From Oscheius dolichura (Eukaryota; Nematoda; Chromadorea; Rhabditida; Rhabditidae), in the NCBI GenBank assembly GCA_932521035.1, contig OW051493.1:6696001-6760000 (forward strand): a stretch of 64,000 bases of DNA. Direction: 5' to 3'. The notes beneath the pieces are model-generated. The model worked only from the letters and a program-made list of their open reading frames with translations. It was not told the DNA's origin and searched no databases. Below, piece by piece: positions 23,457 through 33,699 of the stretch (position 1 is the first letter of the stretch; each line of letters starts with the position of its first letter). The position numbers and the translations under genes were made by a program.

Positions 23457-24228
23457 GATGAGTGCTCCTGAAAATTAATAAATTACAACAAAACGGTCGG
23501 CGGAAGAGATTTTACGAAGAAACGCCTATAATTTCAACAGAGTTAATAATAAGAAAACAGTAGCAAATTTCGGAGCACATGATCAGTAATTATGATAAGG
23601 TCTGATCAAATGGGGACCATAAGGAAAAGGGTCTTCGTGACGTGTAGTTTAAAGGTCTGCTTGCCTCCTAGGGCAGGTTTGTCGGCTAATTCACACAGCA
23701 GTCTGGTTTTAGCGACAAGAAAAAAAGATTGGTTTGACGGGGGAAACTGGAAGTTCGTGAAGAAAATGCCAGGAAAAGCTATAACCACTTTGGGTTAAAA
23801 AAAGAAAGAAAAACCTATTTGTTGATATTATTACAAAACGTTCGAGAATAAGTTAGGATGTACAGCACAATAACAAATGAGGAAATTGAATAATTTTGGC
23901 GTGTTTTATTTGCCAAAGCTTTAGTTCACAAAAACAAAATGGGATTGGTCGCTGCTTTTATCAAGCGTGATTATGAGCAGACCTGCTCTGCAGAGCTTAT
24001 TGCGTGAAATAAGAGAAAATTATATAAAAACAGCGAGAACTCATACAAAAAAGATAGAAATGCGTGCAAAAGATATAAAAAGGAGTCCCGTATGGCATCG
24101 ACGTCTTCGAACTAATCCACCCGCGTTTCACTAACGCGGGCTCAAGATGACTCAATTTCCTCGAAACTTCAACCAATGACGTCGTTCTGTTCTCTCTCCT
24201 ACAGACAAACTGGGGTGGACAATATTTA
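23457..24228. other. Intergenic region, no gene seen
   Basis: AT-rich spacer between the ArfGAP start and the CHK-kinase stop. It has a small hairpin near 24120-24140 (cccgcg paired with cgcggg) and otherwise nothing I can support. Confidence 0.4.
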
Positions 24229-25828
24229 TTACAGCGATTCCAAATAAACTAATGACTCCTCCAAAGTCTTTCCCAGGTCTATGACTTTTTTCTTCATAAT
24301 TTGTTTAGCTACTTCTGGATTTTCAGAGGTTTTACATCTTATCTCTATCAGAGCAGCCGTCGATATTCCTACAACATATGATGTCAGTGGAAGATATGCT
24401 TTATAAGCAGTGATCAGCTGAAAAGATTTGTTTATGGGCATTCAGGAAGTATTGCACCTGTTCTTCCGAAAAGGGTAGTTCTTTTCTTTTTGTTGTCCAG
24501 ATTTCAGAAATACGAGTCCAATACTTGTGAATATAACGCTCATAATTATTTTTCCTCTCATCATAGGTCAAAACATTAGCCAGAAGACGAGCGAGATCAT
24601 GGCCAACGCATCCGAAATGGGAAGTCTAGAAAAGGAAAGACTTCTCTATTGATCGGTGACGAATACCTGATAGTCTATGAGGGCGTAAAGCTTCTTCACA
24701 CCCTGCTTCTCCGTACAAATGACATTACAAGTCCAGGGATCGCCGTGGCAGAGGGTATTCTTTTCCATACCTGAGGACAGTGCTACTTATGAATTGCCTT
24801 ACCTAATATCTCGGCCATATCATCCATTTTCTTGGTATTTTCCTCCTTCATTAGCACTTTTATGCTCTGTTTGTACTTCTCATAAGTTTCTCTTTCTTCT
24901 TCGCCTAGAGCAGCAAAAAGCATATCCAGTATTGTTGCCACAAACTGAAAATATCTTTCTTTGGGAAAGGAACGCCTCACATTTTCTTGGAGCATTGTAC
25001 CGAAAAGATCTGTCACTATTCCCATAGTATACTGCTTCCTCTCCTCATTGGTAAAATTCAATCCCATCGAGTGGTGCCGGGCGAGGGCGTCCAATATCTA
25101 AGGAAGGGCTTAGTTAGGGAGGAGGACATTCAACCTGATCCACTAGCGCCTCCTCCAGGTATGTCTCATTCCCCATATTTATGAGATCCTCCACGAATTC
25201 CATTATCAAATATCCCTTGGATGGATTCTGTTCCGTGAAGGGATACGAGACATATACTTTTAATTTGGACAGCTCGTTACAGTCTTTGAACTTCTCATAC
25301 AATTCGCATTCGATATTGTGGAGCTGTAAATCCTTTGCTTATTTTGAGTAGAACATCTAACCGTTCTATACTTTTCCACCTGTTTTTTCATCTCCTCATC
25401 GTCGTAGAACTTCCTATCCGTACCTTTTTCCAACTCTTTTGTGTACTTCGTCTGCTGCAGGAAGGTCACCATCTAAAAAGGAAAGAAAGCCACAATTACA
25501 CAGCGCTGTGTAAATAAATTATCCTCCCTGTTATCAAAGGCAACCCACCTTGACTACAAATTTCATTGGCCAGCCATTCTTCTCGGCCAGTTCAGGACTC
25601 TCCCAGGTGTTCTCCACCACACCGATGCGGGAAATGAACCCCTGGAAAGTCTCATTGTTACAGTATCCCATGGGACAGGCAAACTTTTCCGTCGGCGATG
25701 TCTTTTATCGTCTTATTGGAGCCGAGTTTCGCCTCTGGTCCCCATAGACTGTAGCAGTCCCGCTGAACATCCTCCCAAGTCACCTGGGTTCCGAGGAGAC
25801 CATTCTCGTTTTCTTCGGCTAATGACAT
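24229..25828 (-). CDS. CHK-type (choline/ecdysteroid-kinase-like) protein A
   Basis: About 430 residues in eight or so exons; ATG at 25826-25828 directly after an acceptor-like 'aaaattcag', stop TAA at 24229-24231. The CHK domain has the Brenner-type catalytic loop 'LCHGDPWTCNV' (HGDxWxxN) and the metal-binding segment 'ALIDYQTSHFGCVGHDLARL'. An N-terminal lobe block reads 'YPFTEQNPSKGYLIMEFVED'. These nematode DUF1679/EcKL-related proteins are predicted small-molecule kinases; the substrates are unknown. A close paralogue lies at 41.7-43.2 kb on the other strand. The first exon ends 'TIKDIADGK'; the following splice is clear from the paralogue. Confidence 0.88.
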
Positions 25829-26095
25829 CTGAATTTTCTATTTTATTTTAAATGATAAGGAACAAGGAGAGAGTGACGAATAAGTCCAATAATTTCATCT
25901 CTATTTATAGGAGGCCAGTGTCTACTAAACTATTGTGGCTTATTGCACAACCGGGCGAGATAGCGTGCCAGAAGAGGAGGGCGGCAGAGGCGAGTATCGT
26001 CCGAGCAGTGATCGCCCCCGGTCGTACAGAGAACACGAGCAAAGAAAAGAACAACGTAATAACCTTTATTACACAAATGTTTCGTTACTGTAAAT

Positions 26096-26761
26096 CTACG
26101 GCTGTCTGCCAGGCGAGGACAGTGTCTTCTGAAGGGTAGTCGTCGTCTGCTCGTCCGTCTTCTTCTTCTTCCGTTGGCGTGTCTCCCGCAGGATAAAGTA
26201 GACGGCGGCCGGGAGGACGACGAAGAGCAGACCGATGTGCCATCCCCAGAAGGCCGCCTCGATCAGGTGTCCGCCATACGGGCCGCGGAAGACACTGGTC
26301 ACGATGAGGAGGAGTGGAGACTGGCCGAGGCGGCCGTCGCAAACGAGGTACACCCGGGCCGGGTCCGTCTTCCGTGGCTCATAGTGCTCACAGTCTGGAT
26401 CCAGCCTCACCCGAGCCGCCCCGGCCACCATTTCGACTGAGGGATTGCCCTCCTTACATGAAGCCAGCCGTCCTTGTCCGGCACGGAGAAATTCATCCAG
26501 AGCCTGGCCCTTGAAGTGCAGATCCGCGTGGCTTTTGTTCTTGTTGCATCGCACCAGTGTCCAGGCCGACTCTGCCATGCCCTTGTGGCTATTTTCTAGG
26601 CAGTCGAAAAGGGAGAAGAAGGCCAGTGTCCGGTCATCAGTGAGCCTCTCCTCGTAGAAAAGGGCCGGCTTCTCCGAGGAACACAATTCAAAGCCAAGGT
26701 GGTAGAGGCCGACAACGGCGGGCAGAAGGGACAGAAGCAACAGCCACCGGCAAATGAACAT
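26096..26761 (-). CDS. Single-exon type I membrane protein, uncharacterised
   Basis: A 221-residue open frame with ATG at 26759-26761. It begins with a strong signal peptide ('MFICRWLLLLSLLPAVVG'). The extracellular part of about 150 residues has seven or eight cysteines. One transmembrane helix follows near residues 170-192 ('AFWGWHIGLLFVVLPAAVYF'), and then a very basic cytoplasmic tail ('RQRKKKKTDEQ'). I do not recognise the family. There are no introns, unlike most neighbours. The plus-strand frames here are shadows. Confidence 0.7.
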   Translation of the reverse strand: MFICRWLLLLSLLPAVVGLYHLGFELCSSEKPALFYEERLTDDRTLAFFSLFDCLENSHKGMAESAWTLVRCNKNKSHADLHFKGQALDEFLRAGQGRLASCKEGNPSVEMVAGAARVRLDPDCEHYEPRKTDPARVYLVCDGRLGQSPLLLIVTSVFRGPYGGHLIEAAFWGWHIGLLFVVLPAAVYFILRETRQRKKKKTDEQTTTTLQKTLSSPGRQP

Positions 26762-26789
26762 GAGTAGTGAATCTCAAACTGTCTTTGGA

Positions 26790-27148
26790 CTAATTCCAGG
26801 CAAACTTGAAAAATACCTGTAACAAGGCGTAATCCCCTTTTCTGCTAGTGGCCGAGGAGGAGAGGTAATCGAGCAACGTCTCCCCATCTGACGGCAGGCG
26901 CTGGAGGATGAGAAGGAATGTTTCGCGGTTGTCCACCAGCCCGAGTACAGGATCCAGGTGTTCTAGCGGACTGGCAAGGCAGTCGAGGTCGTCGAGAAGA
27001 TGGGCCAGACAGAGCGCATCCTCCTGACCAACTACAACGGCCACATCAAGGACATTCCAACGAAAACAAGAGGTGTCAAAGAATAGAAGTTTTACGACGT
27101 TCTTCTCTGTTTCTAATGACAAATTACGACCCCATCCCTTTCTTCTAG
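26790..27148 (-). CDS. Possible exon of unknown gene (weak)
   Basis: A minus-strand frame of about 120 codons without a stop, ending TAG at 26790-26792. It encodes a leucine-rich stretch that looks loosely ankyrin-like ('[16 protein letters not shown]') and then '[19 protein letters not shown]'. It lies directly downstream of the Castor-like gene and upstream of the membrane-protein gene. It could be a last exon of the former, a separate small gene or a relic. The plus strand also has a coherent stretch with favourable codons (near 26990-27070), so the strand is not certain. Confidence 0.3.
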
Positions 27149-28098
27149 GTGGTCTGACCATCTGGTGCCTCTGAGACGGGATTAAGATTCAACAGGGGGA
27201 AGGGAGGCAACATGGGTCTTTTAAGAAAAGGTAGGGAAGAAAGAAGTTGTCCTCTGAAGGGAATAACCAGGGGCAGAGGTAGGGAGGAGGACTTCTTCAC
27301 AGTTCTCGGGGCGTGCTTTTCCATGTGGGCCACCAGCTTTTCCCGGCTGGAGAAGCCTTGGTCACAGAGGCGACAGTGGAAGTGGGACTTCTTCTTGAGT
27401 TTGCAGAATGGGCGAGTACACACCTAAACGTTCTCTTTGATTCTTAGGGAGGAAGTTTCGAACCTCTTGGGAAGATGGCCTCTGGCTAGGGGGCACGGCG
27501 GCGGCGCACTGATTCTTTGAGTGGTTATCCCACTGGAAATAGACTTCTTTACAGGCCAAACAGTGGAAATGGCTCTTCTTCTTGGATAGATCACAAGTCT
27601 CCCCGTTTGGTCGGACACAAGAGGTATCTAAAATTCAGGGTCCGTTAGGTAGGACTCTAGGTTCCCTAGGTTACCGATGTGGTGGAACGAGGCGAAGGGG
27701 GGAAGGGTCCTCCCGGAATGGAAGATGGACGTGTGGTTGGAGATGATCATCTCGTCGTTCGAGGCAAAGTGGCATCTGGAAGAGGGAGAGGTGTATTGGG
27801 GGAAAGAGTCAATCGCTAGCTCTTACTCCTCTCTTCTGGCTTTTTGAGGCACTAGGTGCCTTTGCACCTGGCCGATACAGAGAAAGACTTGGAGTTCAAC
27901 TGTATTGGTAATTTATGGCCCCTGTTTCTTTTCCATGAAAAACTATGGAGGTTCTTATACAGTAATCCTATCAACGTTAAATAACCAAAACGGGTGAAAG
28001 CCTTACCTGGGCTGATTACAATGGACGTGTGCCTGGTTCCTGAATACGCAGTCCTCTACCGAGCAGCCGAACTCCTTCCCACTCGAAGACTGTGCCAT
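27145..28098 (-). CDS. Castor-like zinc-finger protein
   Basis: Multi-exon; ATG at 28096-28098 gives '[17 protein letters not shown]'. Paired Cys/His modules of the Castor (CASZ1) type follow: '[16 protein letters not shown]', then '[19 protein letters not shown]', then '[17 protein letters not shown]', then '[19 protein letters not shown]' ending 'HMEKH'. Castor proteins are DNA-binding transcription factors with this unusual linked C2H2 form, which supports a nuclear role. A 43-bp intron separates 'SQRPSSQE' from the last zinc-finger exon. The stop TAG is at 27145-27147 unless the gene continues into the frame below. It is short for the family (about 250 residues), so it may be a divergent or reduced member. 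Confidence 0.6.
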
Positions 28099-28241
28099 GT
28101 GTTTCGTCGGGTAGCCAGCCAAATTTAGGGGCAAAGAGGGAAGAGAGGCGGTCACCATGGGGAGGATTCCATAACTACCCACGGTGGAAACAAAAAGGCC
28201 CGTTTCCTAGGTGCTCTCAAGAGAATACGAAACAAGACAGC

Positions 28242-28963
28242 ATGGCCAAAGATGGCCTGGAAGATGTTCAATCATCAATTAATCTATTCTCTCCGGATAA
28301 TGAACCGTGTGAAATTGATTCCATTGTCATTAATTTCGGCTATCCGAGAGAAGCCAAGCGCCACGCGAGGGCAGGTTTATCGCACCTGGATCAGGGGGGC
28401 TAAGGCAGTCCGGAGGAGGATGAACAATGGCAGCAGGGTTCAGTTGGTTCTGCTACAACTGGAGAGGGCATGGTGGATGGCCTGGAAATCGATGATTTTC
28501 AGAAAAGAAAGGCCAGGGAAGTCTCTCCAAAAGCTGGTGGTACTGAAGTATCAGAGGAGTACTGCTGAATGGCCGAATCTCCCCAGTTTCTCTTCTAAAA
28601 ATGTGATTTTGTGGTTTGGTGTTGTGACCAGATAGACCACAACCGCCACCACCAAACCCTCCACCTCCTCGAGAGAGAACCGGGTTCAGTTCGGGGCGGC
28701 TAACGCATCCGTCGGCGATGGCTAATATCTCCACGCAGGTGCTTTATTTCTTTGCAAATCCCATGGCTAACTCTCGATGTCCGAAATCATCCCATTTGAA
28801 CCGTTGATCCATCTATCGATCCTCCCACATACCTTCGGGATATGCCCAAAAAAGGAGGACCTGGATTAACAAGGATATAGCCTACAGGGAGAGCGGTCCA
28901 ATTAACCTCCCCATAGCCCGGTCGTCGCTGGAATTACAGGACACCCTCAAAAGAACAGAATAA
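28242..28963 (+). CDS. Small acidic/proline-rich protein, uncharacterised
   Basis: Four exons joined by eye: ATG at 28242-28244 ('MAKDGLEDVQSSINLF'), then 'GSPEEDEQWQQGSVGS', then a Pro-rich exon ('RPQPPPPNPPPPRERT'), then 'DIAYRESGPINLPIARS' ending TAA at 28961-28963. About 150 residues, soluble, no signal peptide, likely disordered. All joins keep frame with GT-AG borders. The stop codon TAA is itself part of the poly(A) signal AATAAA at 28959-28964. I do not recognise a domain. Confidence 0.5.
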
Positions 28964-29481
28964 AGTTTTTAGTTCTTCAAAAGGGCCCAGATCTTGGCAA
29001 AGTCCCCGTAAGCGCTCCCGAGAAAATCAAGTTGATTTGTGATCTTGGCCACCATTCGTACCATATCCCCCGGCTACCGCCTCCCACATTTCCCCTCCTT
29101 CCCCAACAATGTCCTTCTTTCTCTTGCCATTTGCCTCTACTTTCCCCTCGGGAGAACTTGTTTCCGGTAGGGTATAATGGCAAAAGAAAGGGGGAAGACG
29201 GGTACGGGTGAGAGTAGGCGCCTTGTCCCCTCGTCCCCTTCATTAGAGAATTTGCCAGCCACAGTTAGACAGCCATGCCTCTCAGTTTTTTTAGCTGTTG
29301 ATCTTCTGTAAAAAGGCGCTAATTTCCTTCCTCTCCAATCCTCGTCCTCCTCGGCCACCCACCTGTCCCTCCCAGATCCTGACTTTTCTCGTTTGCCATC
29401 CTCACGTCCTTCACGCGTCGCCTCAATAATTTTTCCACCATCCCCCTTCTTTTTACAGTTGTTTTTTTCTTCCAGAGAGAT

Positions 29482-30253
29482 ATGCGACACGGGTCTATAG
29501 CAGTTGTTCTTTTTCTAGTCAGCGGCTTCTTAACTGTATGGGTGAGTAAATCTCAATGGGGGGAAAGGTGCGACAAATAGCCGGGCCGAGACCGATTACG
29601 GGGTAATTGAGTCCGGTTGAGACGGGAACGGTATTCCCCTTTCTGGGGAGGGCACAGACTGGATTAACCTCTCTCGAATGAGTCAGTTTCAGTCAATCAC
29701 AATAGTCAAAGTAGACGGCGAGTATCGGCACACGGGAGACGCCTCCGACTATCACTTCCTACGGCGGAAAGGTACTCGCCCCTCCTCTTTTGGCTTCTAA
29801 TCTTATTCTAGAAGCAGCCCTTCGTTACAATCGAAGACATCACAATGTCATCCTGGCTCCGCTGGAAGGGCGATCGGTAATTACAAAGGAGATAATGTAT
29901 GTGAACGCCATGGAGGAGAGAGACGACCAGAGTAGGCGGCCACCTATCAGGGAATATGGATAGTTTCAGTCTACCAACAGCTTCTAATCGACCCCAAAGC
30001 TAGTGTCGACGCCTTTTTTGTAACCGAGCCACCTCTGAGGTCTGTATATTATGGTAGGATTCTCAATTGAGAGATGTTTAGGACGAAGATGACAGAGCGG
30101 ACCGAGCCATTCGAGGCCACGACCCCGATGACGCCGGAGACGTCTACCCTGAGGCTGGTGACTCTCCCAAAACTGACCACCACCCCGCCACCTCCCTTTA
30201 AATACACTACGGTAGGTCTAACAAGCGGGCAAAAGTCACAACATACTCGGTAA
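29482..30253 (+). CDS. Secreted protein of unknown function with Thr/Pro-rich tail
   Basis: ATG at 29482-29484, six bases after an acceptor-like 'tttttttcttccag', starts a signal peptide ('MRHGSIAVVLFLVSGFLTV'). Five exons follow, including 'SITIVKVDGEYRHTGD', 'EAALRYNRRHHNVILAP' and 'YQQLLIDPKASVDAFF', ending in a Thr/Pro-rich mucin-like segment of about 45 residues and TAA at 30251-30253. About 170 residues, few cysteines. The last exon is open in two frames; phase from the upstream exons selects the Thr/Pro-rich one. Family unknown. Confidence 0.55.
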
Positions 30254-30281
30254 ATAGTTTTCATTTTATTAAGCGATACAT

Positions 30282-30689
30282 TTAAAAATAATAAGGGATA
30301 TGCCCTCCCACCGTCACGGCGATGCAAAAACTCTTTCCAACCACATTCTGGAAATGGGAATTTGCTCTATTCTGACCTGCCGCCTACCTTACACCCGACT
30401 CTTTTGGAGGTTGCCTCGAGACACGTACAGAAACGGCTGTCACATCCAGGCTTACCTTTCTGTAATTAAAGATTTCTTGGGGAGAGAGGGCCTTGTCTAC
30501 CTTTTTGGAGTAGCACTCGTCGTGAATCTTACAGCAGACATCGTAGGAGCCCCGTCCTTTAGGACAATGGCGATTGACATACTTCAGCGCTATTGCATTT
30601 TGTTTTTTGCCCGATCCACAAGAAAAGTCTACGGCTAGGAGGACGGGGAGGACGAGCAGAAGAAGAGGAAGACTGTTAAGACTGTTCAT
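30282..30689 (-). CDS. Secreted phospholipase A2-like protein
   Basis: Two exons. ATG at 30687-30689 starts a signal peptide ('MNSLNSLPLLLLVLPVLLA'). The core has 'CGSGKKQNAIALKYVNRHC' and the PLA2-type active-site helix 'DVCCKIHDECY' with the His-Asp pair. After an intron ending near 30380 comes 'SHFQNVVGKSFCIAV' and TAA at 30282-30284. The usual calcium-loop glycines are not clearly seen, as in nematode 'phospholipase A2-like' proteins, so catalysis is uncertain. About 120 residues. A TATA box lies about 35 bp upstream of the ATG. Confidence 0.75.
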
Positions 30690-30723
30690 TACGGGAGCCA
30701 GGAGGATGAGCCAATGCACGAAC

Positions 30724-30730
30724 TATATAT
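30724..30730. promoter_or_regulatory. Symmetrical TATA box in a 93-bp divergent promoter
   Basis: TATATAT lies between the divergent starts of the PLA2-like gene (30689, -) and the DB-module gene (30783, +), about 35 and 53 bp from the two ATGs. The element reads as a TATA box on both strands, so one site may serve both genes. Confidence 0.4.
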
Positions 30731-30782
30731 GGAGGACGCGGGGGTCACTACAGCGCCTGAACAAATAACTTCCTGGTGGTCA

Positions 30783-32312
30783 ATGCTACCATTTTTAGAT
30801 CTGTACATTTCGCCGAACAAAGAATAAACGAGGAAATTACAGAGGAATCCCAGTGAACTCCAACCCCTGGTCCTCGGCCTCCCCCAGCTACCACAGTTCG
30901 ACGTCGGCCATAGTCAAATGGTCCGCTTTCCAGCTCAGCCTTGGCAGATCCCTCCGAGGTAGCGGGACCCCAGAACTTAAAGATTTAGCTGGTTTCAGAG
31001 ACCCACAGAAGAACTACAACCCCTGGGAGCATCTCTTCGAGCCGCCGAAGTTGTTCCCCGGACTCCAGCCGACCAATCCCTTCCTGCCTAGTCCGCCAGT
31101 CCAAAACACGTCGAACCCTTTTATCCCAATTGGAGTTAGCAATCCGAGTCCCTATACTCCTTTCCCAAATTATCCTCCTCCTCAACCTCTTCAACCGGTA
31201 GGAAATCTGCCAGGAAGTGTCTGAAAGAATGAGTTTCCAGCCACCGGCACCTTTCGAACCTCCAATGGTACACAAATCCCCTTTGAGAAACAGCGGATCG
31301 GCTAAAATGGCCCACGTGGCGCCAATCCCTCTACCAAGTGATTCTGGTCAGTTATAGAAGATAGTCTGTCACACAGTTAACTATGACATTCCAGTACCCT
31401 TCGACCGTGACCGTTTGCCCAAGAGTGTTCCCGGAGCCCCTGACTTTTCCATCGACTCCCAGCCAACCGAATTCACCAAGGATGAGGACTATGCCCACGG
31501 GTTCAAGGCCAAGACCTTTGTTTCCCCTTCTGTTAGAAGGTAGGCCTCCTTTTCTACTTCCAAATTACCTGTTCCTTTTTACCATCATAACCAAAATGTC
31601 AGATAATAAAGCAAATTGAAGAGATTCAGCCTAATGATCGAAGGAGGATCGGATCAGTTGAAGAACTTCGCTAAGCACCATCCAAACATTATGAACCAGG
31701 GAAGAAGACCAGCGCCGGCAATCAAGGGGAGTCAACTCGTCCTCCCAAAGGTTTTGCATTCTATTTCGGATCAAAGATTATCTGTGTAGAGCGTCCTAAG
31801 CAACACCCGGCCAATAGTGCCCATCATCCCGTCGGCCCCTCCCACAGCCACCACTTCCGCTCTCAGTCCCAACCAGAAACTGTATTTGTGCTGTCAAAAG
31901 CAGCAGGTCTCCCTCTCCTGCCAGGGAATGTGTAACTTTGATACTTTCAATGATAAGTCGGTCAGTTTCCTCTTCTACCGACCATCATACCCAAAAATTT
32001 CAGCTTGTCAGCGCCTTCCTGACGAACCAATGTCCCGGACCGCAATTGGGCAAGGCCTACGACTGTGCCTCTTCCAAGGCGGATCACTCCACGTGTTGTG
32101 AGAGGAATGGACTACTCAACTTCCAGGCGAGACTTCTGCAGCTGCCTAATCGTGGCTCTCTTTAGGGAGGACGGTGTCTCCCCTTCTGCCGGACCCATCT
32201 CGACACCCCGCCAAACATCTTGGACTACCTGCCGTGTCTCCAGGTCTTCGAGACGATCAAATACTGCTACAGGGAATATCAGCTCAGCCACAAGAACATC
32301 TTCGGCGATTAA
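30783..32312 (+). CDS. DB-module (nematode cysteine-rich) protein
   Basis: ATG at 30783-30785 starts 'MLPFLDL', joining in phase through a short intron to 'GIPVNSNPWSSASPSY'. The N-terminal two thirds is Pro/Asn-rich and low in complexity (for example 'NYNPWEHLFEPPKLFPG'). The C-terminal about 110 residues is the nematode DB module: 'LCCQKQQVSLSCQGMCNF', 'QCPGPQLGKAYDC', 'DHSTCCERNG', 'GGRCLPFCRTH', 'CLQVFETIKYC'. Such proteins are extracellular; the function is not known. The start lacks a classic long signal peptide, so the true 5' exon may differ. The last intron (32127-32165) has a GC donor. Stop TAA at 32310-32312; poly(A) signal at 32365-32370. Confidence 0.8.
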
Positions 32313-32370
32313 TTCCTCTTCTTTTTATTCTTTCTTTTACGGGTTATCTTTGCCAAAAACAGTGAATAAA

Positions 32371-33669
32371 CTAAAGTCTAGTAGCCGAAACGATTCGGTA
32401 GCCGGGCGGGGTTCGTGGAGGAGCACAATGGGAACAGCCTTCCTCTGCTCCGGGTGTGCCAGGATGCCCTGGGAGTCCCACGTTGCCCGGCTTTCCAGGG
32501 ACACCTAAAATTACGATCATTAGGATCAAAGTATTATCTTCTACCTGGCGATCCATCATCTCCTGGGTCTCCTACTGATCCAGGAACCGAGGGACCGGGA
32601 TGCCCAGGTGGTCCTGGTGGTCCTCTCTCGCCAACCGGCCCAATAGGACCAGGAGGACCAACAGGCCCTGGCACATCGCATACCTTCCCAGGAATTCCAG
32701 GGGGGCCGTCGTCTCCTGGATGTCCCGGCTCGCCTGGTGGCCCTCGCTCTCCGATCGCCCCTTTCCATCCTTTTCCATCGGGTCCAGGCTTTCCCGCGGG
32801 CCCAACAGTTCCTGGGGGGCCTTGAACTCCCGGAGGTCCGGGCACTCCTGGTGCTCCTTCGGGACAGTTGAAACAGAATTCGTGGAAATGATCTCCATCC
32901 TGTCCTGGTGTCCCCGGTGTGCCTGGGCGGCCATCGGTGCCCGGCCTTCCATCGGATCCTTTTGGCCCAGGTCTGCCAGGAGATCCTATTCCACAGCAGC
33001 AGCATCCCTGCCCAGATTCACTGGCTTCCACAGCCAACGACGGGGGCACCATATAGGGAGGAGAGGGATTGGCCTGTCTCGCTCTTCTGACCAGCTGTAA
33101 GGAATGTTATTCGATTGCTTACGTCATTTTTGGGGAGGAAAGTCTAGGCACAGTGTTACTTTTATCTCTACTCGGTTGCCTCTCTCGTTCCCGCCTAAAA
33201 GTTATCCCGCCTCCTTGGGCTGCCCCTCGTATATCGTCGCCAACTTGCGTCTCTCACTTTCATTTATCTTTACTGTTTCGAAAATCCCGCCAATCCATGC
33301 CAACTAAAAATATTACCGACCTGACAACGTATGATATCACTTTTGCAAGTAGACATCTATTTTGACCCATCTGTCTACGAGCCACTCGGCCCGCAGCCCC
33401 CAGTGACCCGTGCTTGACCATTGCAGCTACCCTTCCCTTTCTTTTCCCCCAACATCCAGCATCTACCTCATCTACCTATTAGCAAAACGTCTCACCATTT
33501 CTTGAGAAATTCCGCTCCTACAGTAGTCCAGCTCGTGTTCCAGCTCACTACGAATAGCTTGAATATGAATAAAAACCAAAGGAACCAAAATAATGGAAAA
33601 GAGAGCGGCTGTGATAGAAATAGGCAGACCTATCCGGATGGCGCTTCTCAGCTGGTAGACTTCCTCCAT
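32371..33669 (-). CDS. Cuticle collagen
   Basis: Structural protein of the nematode cuticle. ATG at 33667-33669. The N-terminal exon has the conserved cuticle-collagen domain with its membrane helix ('[20 protein letters not shown]'). After a roughly 400-bp intron comes the subtilisin-type cleavage site 'RRARQ', then the cysteine cluster 'CCCCGIG', and Gly-X-Y blocks interrupted by 'EFCFNC' and 'GKVCDVPG'. The C-terminal block ends in '[16 protein letters not shown]'. About 280 residues, the usual size. The stop TAG at 32371-32373 directly abuts the poly(A) signal of the convergent DB-module gene. Confidence 0.93.
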
Positions 33670-33699
33670 TTGGCAGGGGGCCGGGAGGAGAGATAAGTG

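Noticed and set aside
32534..33100. Plus-strand and alternate-frame open reading frames over the collagen gene
   Set aside because: Shadows produced by the Gly-X-Y codon repeat of the minus-strand collagen.
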